A stretch of 8,198 nt of DNA. Source: Bdellovibrionales bacterium (GTDB taxonomy: Bacteria > Bdellovibrionota > UBA1018 > CAIMNF01). The notes beneath the pieces are model-generated. The model had not been told where the DNA came from. It did not search any database and saw only the letters and a list, made by a program, of their open reading frames with translations. The stretch is taken from contig CANGWP010000102.1 in NCBI GenBank assembly GCA_947457605.1, positions 1-8,198 on the forward strand, written 5' to 3'. A program made the position numbers and the translations under genes. This document shows, one piece after another, positions 1 to 6,081 of the stretch. Numbering within the stretch: position 1 is the first letter of the stretch; each line of letters starts with the position of its first letter.

Positions 1-887
1 CGCTTCTCCTCTCTGAAGAGGGTCTTGACGACAAGGTGGTCGAGAAGCTCGGCATCTGGACCGGAAGACCTGATCTTTCAGAATGGAAGAAAATGGTGAA
101 AACGCTTCATCATCCGGATCACGAGGTGAAAATTGGAATTGTAGGCAAGTACACCGACTGGCGGGATACCTACAAATCAATCTCGGAGTCTCTGGTTCAT
201 GGCGGTGTCGCAAACCATGCAAAAGTAACCCCGGTCTACATTGATAGCGAAGTGCTCGAGAAGGGGGATCTTTCCGCGTTATCCGGGGTTTCGGGAATTC
301 TCGTGCCCGGAGGGTTTGGTGAGCGAGGAATCGAGGGCAAGATCAAGGCGATTGAATTTGCGCGGACCAAGAAGGTGCCGTTTTTTGGAATTTGTCTCGG
401 AATGCAGCTTGCGACCATCGAGTATGCACGGCACGTGTGCGGATTGACGGAGGCGAGCTCTGCCGAATTCAAGCCTGAGAACCACCAGAATGTGATCGAT
501 TTGATGGACTCGCAAAAAGAAGTGAAGGATCTTGGAGGCACAATGCGGCTTGGCGCCTATTCGTGCCGGGTGAAGCAGGAATACAAAGGAAAGCCCACTC
601 ATGCCTTCGCCGCATATCAAAAAGAAATGATCTCCGAGCGGCATCGGCATCGGTTCGAGGTTTCAAATGCGTTTCGGCCCAAGCTTGAGGCGGCAGGACT
701 TGTGGTAAGTGGGCTCAATACGAATCCTAAAACTTCGGAAGAGTTGGTTGAAATGGTGGAGTTACCCGAACATCCTTGGTTTTTGGGTTGCCAGTTCCAT
801 CCGGAGCTGCTGAGTCGTCCCCTTGAGCCACATCCCCTGTTTGTGGGCTTCATCAAGGCTTCACTGAAAGCAAAGGGGAACGCCTGA
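1..887 (+). CDS. pyrG: CTP synthase, C-terminal part (5' end outside window)
   Basis: This is the last 294 residues of CTP synthase, which makes CTP from UTP, ATP and glutamine in the cytoplasm. The reading frame is open from base 3 to the stop at 885-887, so the gene enters from outside the window and the N-terminal synthetase domain is mostly missing. The visible part begins with the end of that domain (GLDDKVVEKLG) and continues into the class I glutamine amidotransferase domain. I see the oxyanion segment PGGFGERG, the nucleophile elbow GICLGMQ with its cysteine codon at 393-395, the HRHRFEVSN segment, and the catalytic HPE near 798-806. The ending SRPLEPHPLF is usual for the family. The stop overlaps the kdsA start (TGATG), so the genes are likely co-transcribed. 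CTP is also the co-substrate that activates Kdo, which fits the neighbours. No frameshift or missing catalytic residue is seen. Confidence 0.97.
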   Translation, partial: LLLSEEGLDDKVVEKLGIWTGRPDLSEWKKMVKTLHHPDHEVKIGIVGKYTDWRDTYKSISESLVHGGVANHAKVTPVYIDSEVLEKGDLSALSGVSGILVPGGFGERGIEGKIKAIEFARTKKVPFFGICLGMQLATIEYARHVCGLTEASSAEFKPENHQNVIDLMDSQKEVKDLGGTMRLGAYSCRVKQEYKGKPTHAFAAYQKEMISERHRHRFEVSNAFRPKLEAAGLVVSGLNTNPKTSEELVEMVELPEHPWFLGCQFHPELLSRPLEPHPLFVGFIKASLKAKGNA

Positions 888-1747
888 TGTTGCACGCAAC
901 AGTTTCACCGATGACTTTGATCGCAGGTCCTTGCGTGATTGAAGACGAAGGGCTCGTGATGGAGATTGCAACAGAGCTGAAGCGTCAGCTCCATGGTCTG
1001 CCGCTGCAATTGTTTTTCAAGGCTTCCTTTGACAAAGCAAATCGTTCCTCGATCGACGGGTTTCGTGGTCCTGGAATGATGGAAGGTCTCAAGATACTTA
1101 CAAAGGTCAAGGAGCGAACCGGGCTTCCCCTTCTTACTGACATCCATACTCCGGATCAGGCCGAAGAGGTTGCAAAGCACACTGACTTTTTGCAGATTCC
1201 GGCCTTTCTTTGTCGGCAGACCGATTTGATCGTGGCGGTCACGGAGGCTGCGATCAAATGGAATCGCAAAGTGAATGTAAAGAAGGGACAGTTTCTGGCT
1301 CCTTGGGATGCAAAGAACATCGTCGAAAAAGTAAGAGCCGTCGAGGCCAGCCATTCTTCCAAGAGAGTGGATCTTCACCTGACTGAGCGTGGTGTGACTT
1401 TTGGATACAATGCGCTTGTGGTGGACATGACTTCCTTTCAGGCGATGGCAAAATTCGGAGTGCCCACCATTTATGATGCAACTCACTCGATCCAAAGCCC
1501 GGGCGGTGGTCCAGGTGGAAAATCAACGGGTGGGAAGCGGGAAAATCTCGAAGTGCTGGCACGAGCAGCATTCGCGGCAGGAGCGGACGGGTTGTTTATG
1601 GAGTGCCATCCGAGGCCTGCCATGGCCAAGAGCGATGGGCCGAATGCGTTTTATCTTGAGCATGTGGGAGCTTTTGTTCAGCAAATCTTGGAATTCAGAA
1701 GGCTTGCGAAAACGCTGCCGAAGCTTCTTCCGGAGGCGCAAGGATGA
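887..1747 (+). CDS. kdsA: 3-deoxy-8-phosphooctulonate (Kdo-8-phosphate) synthase
   Basis: The 286-residue product condenses phosphoenolpyruvate with arabinose-5-phosphate to Kdo-8-phosphate, an early cytoplasmic step of lipopolysaccharide core synthesis. Length is normal for KdsA. Diagnostic segments are IAGPC (12-16), FKASFDKANRSS (44-55), QIPAFLCRQTDL (103-114), NVKKGQFLAPWD (130-141), YDATHSIQ (196-203) and MECHP (238-242). The cysteine in IAGPC, together with H200, E239 and D250, matches the metal-ligand set of metal-dependent KdsA (Aquifex type). The metal-independent E. coli enzyme has Asn at the cysteine position. The ATG overlaps the pyrG stop. AAAGGGG at 872-878 lies 8 nt upstream and is a good ribosome binding site. 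The next ATG, at codon 9, would sit too close to the first beta strand. The stop overlaps kdsC (ATGA), so the two enzymes of consecutive Kdo steps are translationally coupled. Confidence 0.97.
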   Translation: MLHATVSPMTLIAGPCVIEDEGLVMEIATELKRQLHGLPLQLFFKASFDKANRSSIDGFRGPGMMEGLKILTKVKERTGLPLLTDIHTPDQAEEVAKHTDFLQIPAFLCRQTDLIVAVTEAAIKWNRKVNVKKGQFLAPWDAKNIVEKVRAVEASHSSKRVDLHLTERGVTFGYNALVVDMTSFQAMAKFGVPTIYDATHSIQSPGGGPGGKSTGGKRENLEVLARAAFAAGADGLFMECHPRPAMAKSDGPNAFYLEHVGAFVQQILEFRRLAKTLPKLLPEAQG

Positions 1748-2268
1748 AGGTGCACTTGCCTGAGTCCGAATTCGAATCCCGCTTGAAGCGGATCAAGCTG
1801 GTCCTTTTGGATGTGGATGGAATCCTTACCAATGGCTCGCTTTTTTATGTGGAGGGGCAGGGTTGGACCCGGACGTACAATATTTACGACGGGTACGGAA
1901 TCAAAACCATCCAGCGGGCCGGAATCAAGGTCGGGATCATCAGCGGTGGGAACTCTACGGAGCTGAAGGAGCGCATCAAGATGCTCGGGATTCAGCACGC
2001 AGTGCTTGGGAGTGAAGACAAGTTGTCCTCCATGAGGCAAATTCTCGCAGAGACGGGTCTTACGCCTGAGGATGCGTGTTTTATGGGAGATGAGTGGTTT
2101 GATATTCCTGCTCTCAAAGCAGTTGGACTTGCGATCACCGTTCCGGAAGCAATGCCGGAAGTGCACGAAGTAGTGCATGCGGTCACCCGTCGTTCCGGGG
2201 GGCATGGAGCCGTTCGCGAAGTCATTGATCGAATTCGCAAAGCTCAAAATTTAAGTTTGCCCGCGTGA
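1744..2268 (+). CDS. kdsC: 3-deoxy-D-manno-octulosonate 8-phosphate phosphatase (HAD family)
   Basis: The 174-residue product is a cytoplasmic HAD phosphatase that removes phosphate from Kdo-8-phosphate, the step right after KdsA. HAD motif I is DVDGILT (23-29), with D23 as the expected nucleophile and D25 as general acid/base. Motif II is the serine of SGGN (67-70). K93 fits motif III. GDEWFD (115-120) is motif IV, where the first acidic pair reads Asp-Glu rather than the Asp-Asp of E. coli KdsC. The small size without a cap domain and the SGGHGAVREV segment near the C-terminus are typical of KdsC, which forms tetramers. The start overlaps the kdsA stop as ATGA, and GGAGG at 1732-1736 lies 7 nt upstream. 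The stop in turn overlaps the next gene's GTG. A broader HAD phosphatase role is possible, but the kdsA partner makes KdsC the clear choice. Confidence 0.95.
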   Translation: MKVHLPESEFESRLKRIKLVLLDVDGILTNGSLFYVEGQGWTRTYNIYDGYGIKTIQRAGIKVGIISGGNSTELKERIKMLGIQHAVLGSEDKLSSMRQILAETGLTPEDACFMGDEWFDIPALKAVGLAITVPEAMPEVHEVVHAVTRRSGGHGAVREVIDRIRKAQNLSLPA

Positions 2269-3134
2269 AAACCAGAGTTTTTTTTCCAGCACTGTTGATC
2301 CTTGCAGCCTGCGGTTCCGGGCAGGGCTGTGTGCCAAAGTTCACGGATCTCAAAAAAAAATATCCTCACGTGATTTATCATGGGCGAAAGGCTCCGAGTG
2401 AGGTGGTTCTGAAAGATGTACCCCCGAGGTATTGGGTGCCGATCTCCGCGATTCCGAAGCGCGTCCAGGGCGCCATTCTCGTTTCCGAGGATTGGGCTTT
2501 TTTTCAGCACGAGGGATATGATGAAAAACAAATTCAAGAGGCAATCAAGGAAAGCATTGAAGCTGGAAAGCTGACCCGCGGTGCAAGCACCATCACTCAG
2601 CAGGTGGTTCGGAATCTTTATCTCTCCAAAGAAAAGAGCCTCGGTCGGAAGGTTCATGAGCTCTGGCTTTCGACAAAGATCGAAAAGGTGATCGGAAAGC
2701 AGAAGATTCTCGAGCTGTACCTCAATATCGCCGAGATGGGAGAGGGGATTTTCGGAATCGGAGAGGCATCTCAGAAGTATTTTCAAAAACCACCCTCTGA
2801 CCTCAGAGCCAAAGAGGCGGCTTTTCTTGCAATGCTGCTTCCCTCGCCAAAGCGGTACTCCATTTCTTACACGAGGGGTGAGTTGACCGGCTATGCGCGA
2901 AGAACCATGCGTTCCATTCTGAATAAGATGGTTATGGCACGTTATCTGACGCCTGAAGAACGGGATCAAGAATGGGCTACCCCGCTCTCGTTTGAGAAGA
3001 AGGTGGATGTTTCGATTCCACCTGAGAGCGGTCCTGATGAAGAAGGAGCCGAGGATGAGGAGGATGGGGCGCGGGAAAGTGAAACTCAGCCGGCAAATAG
3101 CCCTGAACCGTCTCAAAGTTTGCAGTCTTCCTGA
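2265..3134 (+). CDS. Monofunctional peptidoglycan glycosyltransferase (GT51), predicted lipoprotein
   Basis: The 289-residue protein has a GT51 domain like that of MtgA and class A penicillin-binding proteins, which polymerise lipid II into glycan strands outside the inner membrane. All family motifs are visible: EDWAFFQHEG (75-84, catalytic E75), RGASTITQQVVRNLYLS (105-121), GRKVHELWLSTKIE (127-140, second acidic residue E132), KILELYLNIAEMGEGIFG (147-164), and EAAFLAMLLPSPKRYS near 184-199. Instead of the usual transmembrane helix, the N-terminus is a short lipoprotein signal, with lipobox L13-A14-A15-C16 and Gly after the cysteine. Residues 252-289 form a low-complexity acidic Pro/Ser/Glu tail outside the catalytic domain. 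Start is GTG overlapping the kdsC TGA (GTGA), with no strong Shine-Dalgarno, so translation is probably coupled. This slot after kdsC often holds lptC in other Gram-negatives; this protein is not LptC. Family is certain; the lipid anchor is inferred. Confidence 0.93.
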   Translation: MKTRVFFPALLILAACGSGQGCVPKFTDLKKKYPHVIYHGRKAPSEVVLKDVPPRYWVPISAIPKRVQGAILVSEDWAFFQHEGYDEKQIQEAIKESIEAGKLTRGASTITQQVVRNLYLSKEKSLGRKVHELWLSTKIEKVIGKQKILELYLNIAEMGEGIFGIGEASQKYFQKPPSDLRAKEAAFLAMLLPSPKRYSISYTRGELTGYARRTMRSILNKMVMARYLTPEERDQEWATPLSFEKKVDVSIPPESGPDEEGAEDEEDGARESETQPANSPEPSQSLQSS

Positions 3135-3161
3135 TTTTTTGTAACACTGGGAGAATGAGGC

Positions 3162-3165
3162 AAGG
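3162..3165 (+). promoter_or_regulatory. Ribosome binding site favouring the 3173 start of the transpeptidase
   Basis: AAGG is followed by 7 nt and then the ATG at 3173. The alternative in-frame ATG at 3155 is preceded by GGAG at 3150-3153 with only 1 nt spacing, too close for efficient initiation. Confidence 0.55.
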
Positions 3166-3172
3166 GCTCGAA

Positions 3173-4447
3173 ATGGCTGTCAAAAAGTACACATCCCCGA
3201 GGCGTTTGAAGCGCGCGGGGTTCCTTGCTGCCGTGGTGATGCTCGTGTTTGTGGGCGGTTTGGCGATTGGGTACTTTGCACCGAAAACAGGTCGATCTTT
3301 ACTCAACCCTTTTGCGCCTTCTCTTTTGACCAAGGCGGAGCTTCGGGAAAAAATCCGGGAATTTCACTCCTCCGAGGTCTACGAATTCAAGCAAAATGAA
3401 ATCTCGGTCCCCGGCTTCGAAGAACCTGTGATCCTCGACTATGCATTCGATCCTGCGATTCAATCGCTCTCCGAGGATTTGCTTGCACAGTACAAGCCGG
3501 ACCTTGGAGTGATGGTTGCGATGGATGCCTCTACCGGAAGAATTCTTGCGATGGCGGGCGTGAATCGCGCATTTGAAATCGAGGGCAATCCTGCGCTTCA
3601 GTACACCTTTCCGTCCGCTTCTGTTTTCAAAGTGGTCACTGCTGCCGCAGCTCTGGAGGAGCGCAAAGCAAATCCTGCGACCATGATTGCGTATGCGGGT
3701 CGAAATCATACGCTCTACAAATACCAGGTCCTAAAGGAGCGCGTCAGTGGATGGATCCGTCAGATCTCTTTCAAAGAGGCTTTTGCCAAATCCATCAACA
3801 CGGTCTTTGGAAGGCTTGCGGTATTCGAACTTGGGAAAGAGCCACTTAAGATGTTTTCCAATCGCTTTGGATATGGTGAGGAAATTCAATCCGACTTTCC
3901 AGTCATCATGTCAAAAGCGGCAAATCCTGCAAACGAGTATCAACTTGCCGAAATGGCATCTGGCTATACGCAGGACAACGTGATGAGTCCGATTCACGGA
4001 GCCATGATTGCAGCTGCGGTTGCGAATGACGGAATCATGATGCAGCCCTATTTCATGAACGCGGCCTATTTGAAATCAGGTAAGACAATTTATCGTGCTG
4101 AGCCTGCGATTCAAAGCAAGGTAATGAGTGCGGAAGCGGCAAAAGAATTGAAAACCTTGATGCGCGAAACGGTGGTGAGTGGAACCTCACGGAAGGCGTT
4201 TCATGGATTTTTCCGCGGGAAGTTCAGAGAGCTTGAAGTCGGAGGAAAAACCGGGCATCTCACCGATCGGAACCATCGAGGCAGTATCGATTGGTTCGTG
4301 GGATTTGCTCAGGCCCATGGCCGAAAGATTGCGGTTTCGGTACTAACCATGCACAAAAAATATTGGACCGTGAAGTCTTCGTACCTCGCCAGACGAGCGT
4401 TTGAGACTGCATTCAGCCAGAAAAAAGTGGTTCAGAACGATCTTTAA
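3173..4447 (+). CDS. Membrane-anchored penicillin-binding transpeptidase without GT51 domain
   Basis: The 424-residue protein is a DD-transpeptidase that cross-links peptidoglycan in the periplasm. It has a basic N-terminus, one transmembrane helix (about 15-34), a short stem (about 38-108) and the penicillin-binding domain (about 110-415). The three active-site motifs are complete: SVFK (150-153, acylated serine S150), SIN (207-209) and KTG (359-361). The lead-in LDYAFDPAIQSLSEDLL followed by VAMDASTGRILAMAG resembles the transpeptidase entry of both class A and class B enzymes. There is no GT51 domain and no class B dimerisation pedestal of normal size. The GT51 gene directly upstream could supply the missing half. 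I chose the ATG at 3173 because AAGG (3162-3165) lies 7 nt before it. The ATG at 3155 would add six residues but has GGAG only 1 nt away. Exact class is uncertain; transpeptidase activity is well supported. Confidence 0.92.
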   Translation: MAVKKYTSPRRLKRAGFLAAVVMLVFVGGLAIGYFAPKTGRSLLNPFAPSLLTKAELREKIREFHSSEVYEFKQNEISVPGFEEPVILDYAFDPAIQSLSEDLLAQYKPDLGVMVAMDASTGRILAMAGVNRAFEIEGNPALQYTFPSASVFKVVTAAAALEERKANPATMIAYAGRNHTLYKYQVLKERVSGWIRQISFKEAFAKSINTVFGRLAVFELGKEPLKMFSNRFGYGEEIQSDFPVIMSKAANPANEYQLAEMASGYTQDNVMSPIHGAMIAAAVANDGIMMQPYFMNAAYLKSGKTIYRAEPAIQSKVMSAEAAKELKTLMRETVVSGTSRKAFHGFFRGKFRELEVGGKTGHLTDRNHRGSIDWFVGFAQAHGRKIAVSVLTMHKKYWTVKSSYLARRAFETAFSQKKVVQNDL

Positions 4448-4467
4448 CGGGGTTGAAGCCTGTTTCA

Positions 4468-4506
4468 ATGGTTTTCATGGTAAGTATCCCCAATCTTGAA
4501 AACCAT
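4468..4506. repeat. Perfect 10-bp inverted repeat overlapping the isc promoter
   Basis: ATGGTTTTCA at 4468-4477 and its exact reverse complement TGAAAACCAT at 4497-4506 flank a 19-bp spacer. The right arm covers most of the -35 box of the promoter at 4496-4524, so a protein bound to both arms could block RNA polymerase. The arms are 29 bp apart centre to centre, close to three helical turns. No run of T follows on either strand, so this is not a standard intrinsic terminator. A smaller inverted repeat (TTGAA 4453-4457, TTCAA 4464-4468) lies just upstream. The operator role is inferred. Confidence 0.5.
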
Positions 4507-4524
4507 ACAAAAAAGTAGTATTAT
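4496..4524 (+). promoter_or_regulatory. Sigma70-type promoter of the iron-sulfur gene cluster
   Basis: TTGAAA (4496-4501) is followed by a 17-bp spacer and TATTAT (4519-4524). Each box has five of six consensus bases, and the spacing is optimal. The surrounding DNA is clearly richer in A+T than the flanking genes. Transcription would start near 4531, about 11 nt before the cysteine desulfurase ATG, giving a very short leader that begins at the ribosome binding site. Confidence 0.65.
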
Positions 4525-4531
4525 ATTGCCG

Positions 4532-4536
4532 AAGGA
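4532..4536 (+). promoter_or_regulatory. Ribosome binding site of the cysteine desulfurase
   Basis: AAGGA lies 5 nt before the ATG at 4542. It falls almost exactly where the predicted transcript begins, so the true transcription start or the initiation mode is worth noting. Confidence 0.6.
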
Positions 4537-4541
4537 TTTCC

Positions 4542-5744
4542 ATGATTTATCTGGACGGACATTCCACCACGCCTCTTGATCCGCTCGTATTCGATGCGAT
4601 GAAGCCCTATTTCCTGGAGCGTTTTGGAAATGCGTCCCATGGTTTGCATCGCTTCAATTGGGAGGCGGAAGCGGGATTGAATCGTGCGCGTGAACAAGTC
4701 GCGAAAATTCTGGGCGCCCATGAAAAGGAAATCATCTTCACCGGTGGCGCAACCGAGGCGAATCACCTTGCGATTCTGGGTGCTGCCCCCGCATTGGAGG
4801 CGGCAGGAAAAAAGCGAATCCTCTCGATTGAAATTGAACACGCTTCCGTGTTGGGAGCAATGGAACTCCTGCGCAACCAGGGGTTCGTGACCGGGTGGAT
4901 CAAGGTGCGCCAGGATGGCAGGGTGGACCTTCAGGATCTGAAGACCAAGCTTAGTTCTGATGTGGGATTGGTTTCGGTTGCCCTGGCAAATCACGAAGTA
5001 GGGACGATTCAGGACATTCCTTTGATTTCAGAGATGGTTCACGCTGTCGGCGCATGGATGCACACGGACGCGGTACAGGCTTTGGGAAAGATTCCCTTTA
5101 CCGTGGATTCCCTGGGCGCGGATCTCCTTACCCTGAGTGCGCACAAGATTCATGGCCCGAAGGGAGCTGGGGCCCTTTTTGTGCGCCGAAAGAATCCCAG
5201 AGTGAGACTCAGTCCGCTGCAGCTTGGTGGGGGTCAGGAGCGGGGTTTGAGGCCCGGCACTCCCAACACTCCCGCATGGGTCGGATTTGGAGTGGCCTGC
5301 GAACTTTCCGGGAGTTTGATGGTTTCCGAGTCAAAACGGGTTTCAGAGCTTAGGGATTTGCTGTGGAGCATTCTGGAGCAGGCACTCCCTTGCATCAAGC
5401 GGAATGGTTCTCTTGAGCATGCGCTTCCCAATAATTTGAATGTTTCGATTGAAGGTGTGGATGGGGCTGCTTTGTTCGGTCGCCTTAAGCAAGTGGCCGT
5501 TTCGAATGCGTCCGCGTGCTTGAATGGAACCCAGGACTACTCACAAGTGCTTACTGTACTCGGAGTGGATCGGAACCTGGCCCGAGCAACCCTTCGATTT
5601 GGCCTGGGTCGTTTTACCAGCCGACAGGAAATTGAAAAAGCTGCGGAGGAAATCATCTTTGTGGTGAATGATCTCCGTAGAATGGAAAAAGAATTTGCGG
5701 CCCAGACCGGAACGGTTTATCGAAGTGGAGGGTGTACATCATGA
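4542..5744 (+). CDS. iscS: Cysteine desulfurase, IscS/NifS type
   Basis: The 400-residue PLP enzyme takes sulfur from cysteine, giving alanine and an enzyme persulfide used for iron-sulfur cluster assembly in the cytoplasm. Visible features are YLDGHSTTPLDP at the N-terminus, TGGATEANHLAI (67-78), the cofactor-stacking histidine in EIEHASV (H100), HTDAVQALGK (174-183), the PLP lysine K202 in SAHKIHGPKG, GGGQERGLRPGT (229-240), and the active-site cysteine C326 in SNASACLNGT. The loop length to the following VLG matches E. coli IscS, so this is the group I long-loop type, but CLNGTQDYS differs from the usual CTSASLEPS. The C-terminus is short and ends SGGCTS, with an extra cysteine, C398. The stop overlaps the next start (ATGA). 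Co-location with an A-type carrier and ferredoxin supports an Isc role. A NifS or tRNA-thiolation role is possible, so the symbol is given by similarity. Confidence 0.92.
   Translation: MIYLDGHSTTPLDPLVFDAMKPYFLERFGNASHGLHRFNWEAEAGLNRAREQVAKILGAHEKEIIFTGGATEANHLAILGAAPALEAAGKKRILSIEIEHASVLGAMELLRNQGFVTGWIKVRQDGRVDLQDLKTKLSSDVGLVSVALANHEVGTIQDIPLISEMVHAVGAWMHTDAVQALGKIPFTVDSLGADLLTLSAHKIHGPKGAGALFVRRKNPRVRLSPLQLGGGQERGLRPGTPNTPAWVGFGVACELSGSLMVSESKRVSELRDLLWSILEQALPCIKRNGSLEHALPNNLNVSIEGVDGAALFGRLKQVAVSNASACLNGTQDYSQVLTVLGVDRNLARATLRFGLGRFTSRQEIEKAAEEIIFVVNDLRRMEKEFAAQTGTVYRSGGCTS
5727..5731 (+). promoter_or_regulatory. Ribosome binding site setting the iscA start
   Basis: GGAGG sits inside the end of the desulfurase gene, 9 nt before ATG 5741. 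It argues against the in-frame GTG at 5732, which follows it immediately, and against ATG 5750, which is 18 nt away. Confidence 0.7.
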
Positions 5745-6070
5745 TTACAATGACAAATAGTGCGATTCAGGAAATCAAAAGAATCCAGAGTTCAGATCCA
5801 ACCCATCAAGGTGCTCATTTGAGGGTACAGGTTGTCGGTGGAGGTTGCTCCGGAATGAGCTACAAGCTTGATTTCGAAACCGCCGCAACCACGGACATGG
5901 ACAAGATATTCGAGCAGGAAGGCGTGCGGCTTGTCATCGACAAAAAGTCGTTCATTTATCTCACGGGTACCGAACTCGACTTTTCGGGTGGACTGAATGG
6001 CAAGGGTTTTGTATTCAGTAACCCGAACGCAAAACGCACCTGCGGTTGCGGATCAAGCTTCTCAACCTAG
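5741..6070 (+). CDS. iscA: A-type iron-sulfur cluster carrier (IscA/ErpA family)
   Basis: The 109-residue product belongs to the HesB/IscA/ErpA family, which binds and passes on iron-sulfur clusters or iron to client proteins. The three conserved cysteines are present: C36 in GGGCSGMSY, and C101 and C103 in TCGCGSSF at the C-terminus. FSGGLNGKGFVFSNPNA is the usual stretch before the last two. Length is normal. I start at ATG 5741 because GGAGG (5727-5731) lies 9 nt upstream and the ATG overlaps the desulfurase stop as ATGA. A GTG at 5732 would add three residues but falls inside the ribosome binding site region. An ATG at 5750 is too far from it. IscA and ErpA cannot be separated safely by eye; the operon position favours IscA. 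With no scaffold gene nearby, it may also take a scaffold-like role, which is inference. Confidence 0.93.
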   Translation: MITMTNSAIQEIKRIQSSDPTHQGAHLRVQVVGGGCSGMSYKLDFETAATTDMDKIFEQEGVRLVIDKKSFIYLTGTELDFSGGLNGKGFVFSNPNAKRTCGCGSSFST

Positions 6071-6072
6071 GA
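6069..6072 (+). promoter_or_regulatory. Ribosome binding site of fdx overlapping the iscA stop
   Basis: AGGA shares bases with the TAG stop of iscA (6068-6070) and lies 9 nt before ATG 6082, suggesting re-initiation by ribosomes finishing iscA. Confidence 0.5.
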
Positions 6073-6081
6073 AACCCCCAC

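Noticed and set aside
905..1495. 196-codon minus-strand open frame inside kdsA
   Set aside because: It is antisense to conserved KdsA motifs and shows no family resemblance of its own.
1678..2247. 189-codon minus-strand open frame over kdsC
   Set aside because: It is a shadow of kdsC, with no domain and no upstream ribosome binding site noted.
2244..3116. Long 290-codon open frame on the minus strand across the whole glycosyltransferase gene
   Set aside because: It mirrors a well-recognised GT51 gene, its translation has no recognisable domain, and it is Arg/Leu/Ser-rich in the way antisense frames are.
4449..4491. GGGG...CCCC and TTGAA/TTCAA pairings after the transpeptidase as a terminator
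   Set aside because: The stems are only 4-5 bp and no U-tract follows.
6046..6081. Upstream TTG extension of the ferredoxin
   Set aside because: It overlaps the iscA end and adds 12 residues absent from the family, while ATG 6082 has its own ribosome binding site.
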